Position numbers and translations under genes: made by a program
In this document: positions 22,518 to 26,049 of the stretch, piece after piece
How the letters are laid out: the number at the start of each line of letters is the position of its first letter
How positions within the stretch are numbered: position 1 is the stretch's first letter
Notes under the pieces: model-generated
Told to the model about the DNA's origin: nothing
The model's database searches: none
The model's input: the letters and a program-made list of their open reading frames with translations, nothing else
From: Pleomorphochaeta sp964545735
Lineage (GTDB): Bacteria > Spirochaetota > Spirochaetia > Sphaerochaetales > Sphaerochaetaceae
Assembly: GCA_964545735.1 (NCBI GenBank)
Contig: CAZJGS010000020.1
Coordinates: 1 to 26,049, forward strand
Direction: 5' to 3'
DNA length: 26,049 bases

Positions 22518-23780
22518 TTATATTTTTTCTTTAGTGTTTTTTTTACAGTTAACACTCGCAAGATCTTGCCATTTAGTCGTATAGCAAGGCGATAATTTTT
22601 CTCTTTTTTGCAAGTTGTTTTTCTCTAAATTATTAGTAGCAGCGCTTGAGATTGTTTTCCGGCCATAGGTTTGAGATATTTCATTTACCACTTGAGCAAG
22701 TCTATCCTGCTTTTGTAATTGTGCATTGTAGGTGTCATTATTAAATAGGGTTAACTGCCTATATCCCGATTTAGTTAAATTATTTGCCCAAACTCTGCAA
22801 CCTTTATACTTATCTTCTCTGTATATTTTCTTTAATATCTGTTTTGCGGCTATTATTATTGTGGGAATATAGTCGGTGGGTTCTTGTAAATAAATTGTAG
22901 AAATAGGAGCAATATAATTTTCTTCAAACCTATTGGTAAAAATATTAAGACTTATAGTTTGAGTTACCAAATTTTTTTGAATTAATTTCTCTCCTAATAT
23001 TGTGCATTGGCAGGCTATTGCTTCTTCTAATTCTTCATAAGTGGTTCTGATATGAGAGAAGGATATCCCGCTACAAAAGTTTTTAGTTTGTGGATTTTCC
23101 ACATTTATACAGGGAATACCTTTCAGCTCTTTTACTGTTTCTAGTGTTGTAATGCTTAAATTTTTTCTTATCCAAAGTTCATTTTTTTTAATTAAATCTG
23201 CAGCATTATTTATTTCATGGCTGTGTAAAAATTGGGTTTTACTTCGACCTATTCCCCAAATATCTTCAATAGGGGTTTTATAGAGAGCCTTAGCCTCCCA
23301 TTCCTTTTTAAGATATAAGCAATTTGAATCTAGGCCTTTACCTATATGGTTTGCTATTTTGGCTAAAGTTTTAGTTCTTGCAACTCCAATTGAAACAGGC
23401 ATTCCAGTATTTTTTGTTATTGTATCTCTGATCTCTTGTGCACTAATGTGAGAGGGCATTTTAAAAAAAGCTTCATCAATAGAATAGGGCGTAATTATGC
23501 CAACCAGGTCTTTTAAGCACTCCATAACTCTATCCGATATATCTTGATAGAGGGTATAATTGGAAGAAAATATTTCAACATTATTTTTTTCAAGCAAACT
23601 TTGACATTGAAAAAAAGGCATACCTCTTTTTATATTTAATTCTTTAGCCTCTTTAGAAAGAGCTATAATACAGCCATCATTGTTTGATAAAATAACTATA
23701 GGTTTATTTTTTAAATCGGGTCTAAATAATCTCTCGCATGATGCATAAAAATTGTTACAATCACACAAACCTACCATCAT
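22518..23780 (-). CDS. umuC: DNA polymerase V catalytic subunit (Y family)
   Basis: UmuC is an error-prone translesion polymerase that works with cleaved UmuD and RecA. The 420 residues match E. coli UmuC (422). Catalytic acids are D7 in LCDCNNFYASCE and D102-E103 in SIDEAFF. The Y-family steric-gate region, RPDL, VILSNNDGC, GIARTKTLAKIANH and the GIGRS helix-hairpin segment are present. The C-terminal little-finger domain and a short Lys/Asn-rich tail complete it. The start ATG overlaps the stop of umuD by 4 bases; the second ATG directly after is an alternative start. The pair forms an SOS mutagenesis operon. Confidence 0.95.
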   Translation of the reverse strand: MMVGLCDCNNFYASCERLFRPDLKNKPIVILSNNDGCIIALSKEAKELNIKRGMPFFQCQSLLEKNNVEIFSSNYTLYQDISDRVMECLKDLVGIITPYSIDEAFFKMPSHISAQEIRDTITKNTGMPVSIGVARTKTLAKIANHIGKGLDSNCLYLKKEWEAKALYKTPIEDIWGIGRSKTQFLHSHEINNAADLIKKNELWIRKNLSITTLETVKELKGIPCINVENPQTKNFCSGISFSHIRTTYEELEEAIACQCTILGEKLIQKNLVTQTISLNIFTNRFEENYIAPISTIYLQEPTDYIPTIIIAAKQILKKIYREDKYKGCRVWANNLTKSGYRQLTLFNNDTYNAQLQKQDRLAQVVNEISQTYGRKTISSAATNNLEKNNLQKREKLSPCYTTKWQDLASVNCKKNTKEKI

Positions 23781-24175
23781 CTTAAAGTCCTAACAACAGC
23801 TGTTATTACACCAAAAATTGAGAAGTTATCAAAATTAGTAATCTCAATATCATCAAAATCATTATTTTCAGGGTGTAGTGAGACGTTTTCACCACTAACT
23901 TTTAATCGCTTTGCAGTAAACTCACCCTCATATTCTGCTACAACTAGATCATTATTTTTAGCATTTAAACTTTTGTCTACAACTAAAATATCTCCATCAA
24001 AAATTCCACTTTTCTCTAGACTATCACCACTTGCTTTTAAACAATAAGTCGAAGCTTTATGCTTAAGTAATAAATCGTTAAAATCTAAAGGGTTTTCTCT
24101 ACTATCAGCTGCAGGGGAAGGAAATCCACATTTTATAGGGATTTCCATTAAAACTGTTGGTGCTTGTTTATCCAT
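23777..24175 (-). CDS. umuD: UmuD-type SOS mutagenesis protein, self-cleaving
   Basis: UmuD cuts itself when RecA filaments form and then joins UmuC to make Pol V. The cleavage site C16-G17 is followed by FPSPAAD as in E. coli. The serine-lysine dyad is S52 in KASGDSL (E. coli has GDSM) and K89 in EFTAKRLKV. With the ATG at 24175 it has 132 residues, and the arm ahead of the cut is 16 residues against 24 in E. coli. An AAGGAG lies 23 bases before this ATG, too far to act on it, but at the right distance from an in-frame ATT at 24190, which would lengthen the arm to 21 residues. Alternatively a promoter ending six bases before the ATG would make the mRNA leaderless. No known LexA box is seen. 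Confidence 0.93.
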   Translation of the reverse strand: MDKQAPTVLMEIPIKCGFPSPAADSRENPLDFNDLLLKHKASTYCLKASGDSLEKSGIFDGDILVVDKSLNAKNNDLVVAEYEGEFTAKRLKVSGENVSLHPENNDFDDIEITNFDNFSIFGVITAVVRTLR

Positions 24176-24181
24176 GTAGAC

Positions 24182-24210
24182 AATATGAATTTCTTTTACT
24201 CCTTTGTCAA
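24182..24210 (-). promoter_or_regulatory. Candidate promoter of umuDC, predicted leaderless
   Basis: On the minus strand a perfect TTGACA (24210-24205), a 17-bp spacer and CATATT (24187-24182) are followed by GTCTAC and the ATG at 24175. The -10 box is imperfect (4 of 6). The six-base gap to ATG equals that of the CBS-HATPase gene. If correct, the AAGGAG at 24203-24198 is only part of the promoter spacer. Confidence 0.42.
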
Positions 24211-24246
24211 TCTAAATTAAACTAGTAAAGAAAACCAATATATTTA

Positions 24247-25266
24247 TTAATTACAAGTTACAATAATTTTTGTACTTCCGAGAGTCCCAGATATTCCATC
24301 AATATAGGCAAACATGTCGTAACGGTGCTCTCCTTCTACTGGTGCAATAGTTAGAACATTAGTACTTTCTCCTACAACTTCACTTCCATCAAAATACCAA
24401 CAATATCGAATTTCATCTGCAGTATGTCCACTTGGTAGTGTAGTTGGTGTAAAAGTTAGGCTTAAGTCTTGATTTGCAATTATAATCTCAGGTGTGGCAG
24501 TTATAACTCCTCTTATTGGTAGATGAGTATTACAGTAAAAATTAATACCATAATCAAGAGTAGTATCACCTATTACAAAGGTATTACTTCCGACTGTGGT
24601 ATGATTAGCTAAGACTCTAACCTCTTGTGCTAAACCAGACATTTCTGTTGGTCCACTATATAATTTACAAGCAAGTAAATAATTTCCTGCTGCTAAGGTG
24701 GTTGTTACATCAGCATGCCCTGTTTCATAGGTTTTATCATCTGTTATTACGTATTCAGTAAAAGTATTATTATCTAATTTATAATAGGTAGTTATAACTC
24801 CTACTTTAGTTGAATCTACTTGATCAGTATTCCAATAAAAATCAATATCAATGTCTCCATCTCCTACCAAATAATCTAAGTTGATATCAACAACTGATAG
24901 GCTGTTAAACAAGTAGTAGGTACCACTACCTTCAACAATAGCTTCCTCATTTACATTATATCCAACAACACTTATATCCCATTTACCTTTTATCAAATCA
25001 GTTAGTTGTGTTGATTCATCTGTTGTTTCAGAGTGAAAGGTTTTATCTCTTGGACCAACTCCATCAACGATAAACTTAAATACAGTCAATTCATCATCGC
25101 TTGGGGTAATATCTTTTGAGCTATTTGTTTTAGCACTACTATTAAAGGACAGTGATAAATCAACCAATTGTGAATTCTCTTGATTTTCACAAGACAAAAA
25201 ACAGAATAAAGTAATTGTTAAAATAATTAGTGAATAATTAAATTTTGATTTTCCCATAAGTTTCAT
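24247..25266 (-). CDS. Spirochaete-type lipoprotein with Ig-like C-terminal domain
   Basis: The 339-residue protein has a type II signal peptide: basic MKLMGKSKFN, a hydrophobic stretch to about 24, and the lipobox FLSC with lipidated C26. The looser lipobox (Phe and Leu in place of Leu-Ala-Gly) is usual in spirochaetes. A Ser/Asn/Thr-rich linker (to about 55) leads to beta-rich modules. Two related segments, IDIDFYWNT (about 138-146) and YGINFYCNT, suggest an internal duplication. The end (about 285-337: CWYFDGSEVVGEST, then GEHRYDMFAYIDG) looks like an Ig/PKD-like fold of the kind common in Treponema surface lipoproteins. The ribosome binding site AGGAGG five bases before the ATG is strong. 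It lies 71 bp before umuD on the same strand with no terminator between. The function is unknown; a surface or periplasmic binding role is likely. Confidence 0.8.
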   Translation of the reverse strand: MKLMGKSKFNYSLIILTITLFCFLSCENQENSQLVDLSLSFNSSAKTNSSKDITPSDDELTVFKFIVDGVGPRDKTFHSETTDESTQLTDLIKGKWDISVVGYNVNEEAIVEGSGTYYLFNSLSVVDINLDYLVGDGDIDIDFYWNTDQVDSTKVGVITTYYKLDNNTFTEYVITDDKTYETGHADVTTTLAAGNYLLACKLYSGPTEMSGLAQEVRVLANHTTVGSNTFVIGDTTLDYGINFYCNTHLPIRGVITATPEIIIANQDLSLTFTPTTLPSGHTADEIRYCWYFDGSEVVGESTNVLTIAPVEGEHRYDMFAYIDGISGTLGSTKIIVTCN

Positions 25267-25449
25267 TTCTTCCTCCTATATTTATTAAAAGTCTTATTTG
25301 TAGATTTTCTACTTTTAAAGACCAATGAATATAATAAATAATTAACTTTTTACCGGTTACTATTAATAAATAGGGTTTTATTGATATGTGCTTGAGTTTT
25401 TCTCAAAAAAAGTTAAAAATAACATAAGATAAATTTAAGAGGGTCCTTG

Positions 25450-26046
25450 ATGAATAACGTGCAGGTGTTGCATAACGCACATAAAGATAGAATTCAATGT
25501 AATAAATTAAAGTTTCAATGGGGTGAAGATTTGACTACAGATGTAAGTTTAAAGCTTTCATATCTTGATTCAAATTTGATTATTGACTTTGATGTGACAG
25601 AGATAGAAATAAGAAAACAAGCAACACACAACAATGATAAAGTTTATGAAGACAGTTGCGTTGAATGTTTTTTTAAAATTCCTAATAGTGATGAATATTA
25701 TAATTTTGAAGCAAGTGCCACTTCTTTTATGCTAGTTGCACGAGGTAGCTCAAGAAAAAATCGAGTTCATCTTGATAATACAATAATTAAAAATATTGAT
25801 AGACAAGTATCTATCTTAAATGAAACACCTGGAGAATGTCATTGGAAAATTAGATTATCGATTGATTTGATAGAGTGGGGCTTGTTAGAAAAAGGTGTGG
25901 ATATAAAAAATCATTTTATTGAAGCTAACTTTTACAAATGTGGTGATAAGCTAAAAACACCTCATTATTTATCCTTGTTTGATATTGATAGTGATACACC
26001 TAATTTTCATACTCCAAATAGTTTTGGAAAATTAATTTTTGTTTAA
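25450..26046 (+). CDS. Stand-alone CBM9-like carbohydrate-binding domain protein
   Basis: The 198-residue protein is essentially one CBM9-like beta-sandwich. Typical marks are KLSYLDSNLIIDFDVTE (strand pair), EDSCVECFFKI followed by YYNFEASA, HWKIRLSIDLIEW and a final HTPNSFGKLIFV. CBM9 domains in xylanases bind the reducing ends of sugars. Here there is no signal peptide and no attached enzyme, so it appears cytoplasmic, as in several spirochaete and Bacteroidetes stand-alone versions whose role is unknown. I chose ATG at 25450, six bases after GAGGG; a TTG directly before it is an alternative. The gene ends 3 bp before the window edge. Confidence 0.78.
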   Translation: MNNVQVLHNAHKDRIQCNKLKFQWGEDLTTDVSLKLSYLDSNLIIDFDVTEIEIRKQATHNNDKVYEDSCVECFFKIPNSDEYYNFEASATSFMLVARGSSRKNRVHLDNTIIKNIDRQVSILNETPGECHWKIRLSIDLIEWGLLEKGVDIKNHFIEANFYKCGDKLKTPHYLSLFDIDSDTPNFHTPNSFGKLIFV

Positions 26047-26049
26047 ATA

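Noticed and set aside
25389..25407. TTGAG/CTCAA mini-hairpin upstream of the CBM9-like gene
   Set aside because: A 5-bp AT-rich stem ahead of the gene is too weak to be called a terminator or regulator.

Overview
The window is an AT-rich (roughly 30% GC by eye), gene-dense bacterial chromosome segment with about 23 protein-coding genes and no RNA genes, insertion sequences, phage genes or CRISPR array that I can see. Several traits point to an anaerobic, diderm spirochaete. The sugar-binding protein has the Ala-Gly-Gly-Gln signal-peptide end common in spirochaetes. Lysine/DAP is made through LL-diaminopimelate aminotransferase (DapL). There is a loose-lipobox lipoprotein with an Ig-like tail, a small 2[4Fe-4S] ferredoxin, and a set of genes usually found beside electron-bifurcating [FeFe] hydrogenases. 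The lineage is an inference; no rRNA is present to confirm it.

Layout. (1) 1-1975, minus strand: a CBS-CBS-HATPase protein, a DRTGG protein and a PHP phosphoesterase that runs off the left edge; this trio normally lies next to HydABC-type hydrogenase genes. (2) 2040-9176, minus strand: one sugar operon, lacI - binding protein - permease - permease - GH65 phosphorylase - beta-phosphoglucomutase. It imports an alpha-glucosidic disaccharide, splits it with phosphate and feeds glucose 6-phosphate to glycolysis. A near-consensus promoter overlapped downstream by a LacI-type palindrome lies ahead of lacI, so the whole operon looks autoregulated. No ABC ATPase gene is present. (3) 9595-10793, plus strand: an RluA-type pseudouridine synthase overlapping a DUF523/TudS-like protein. 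(4) 10831-13120, minus strand: xseA-xseB-purU, each overlapping the next by one base. (5) 13457-13624, minus strand: a ferredoxin with a clear terminator. (6) 13951-16284, plus strand: topoisomerase III. (7) 16353-17150, minus strand: an unrecognised helical protein. (8) 17337-21890, plus strand: dapB-dapA-dapL-lysA-thioesterase, the complete branch from aspartate semialdehyde to lysine. (9) 21976-25266, minus strand: a small membrane protein, umuC, umuD (SOS mutagenic polymerase) and a lipoprotein. (10) 25450-26046, plus strand: a stand-alone CBM9-like protein.

Most of this is ordinary housekeeping and catabolic sequence. The parts most worth a second look are the hydrogenase-linked signalling trio at the left edge, two promoters whose -10 boxes lie exactly six bases before the ATG (predicting leaderless mRNAs for the CBS-HATPase gene and umuD), the pseudouridine synthase/TudS pair, the paired LacI-type operators, and a promoter with TGTAACA repeats spaced two helical turns apart ahead of a small membrane protein.
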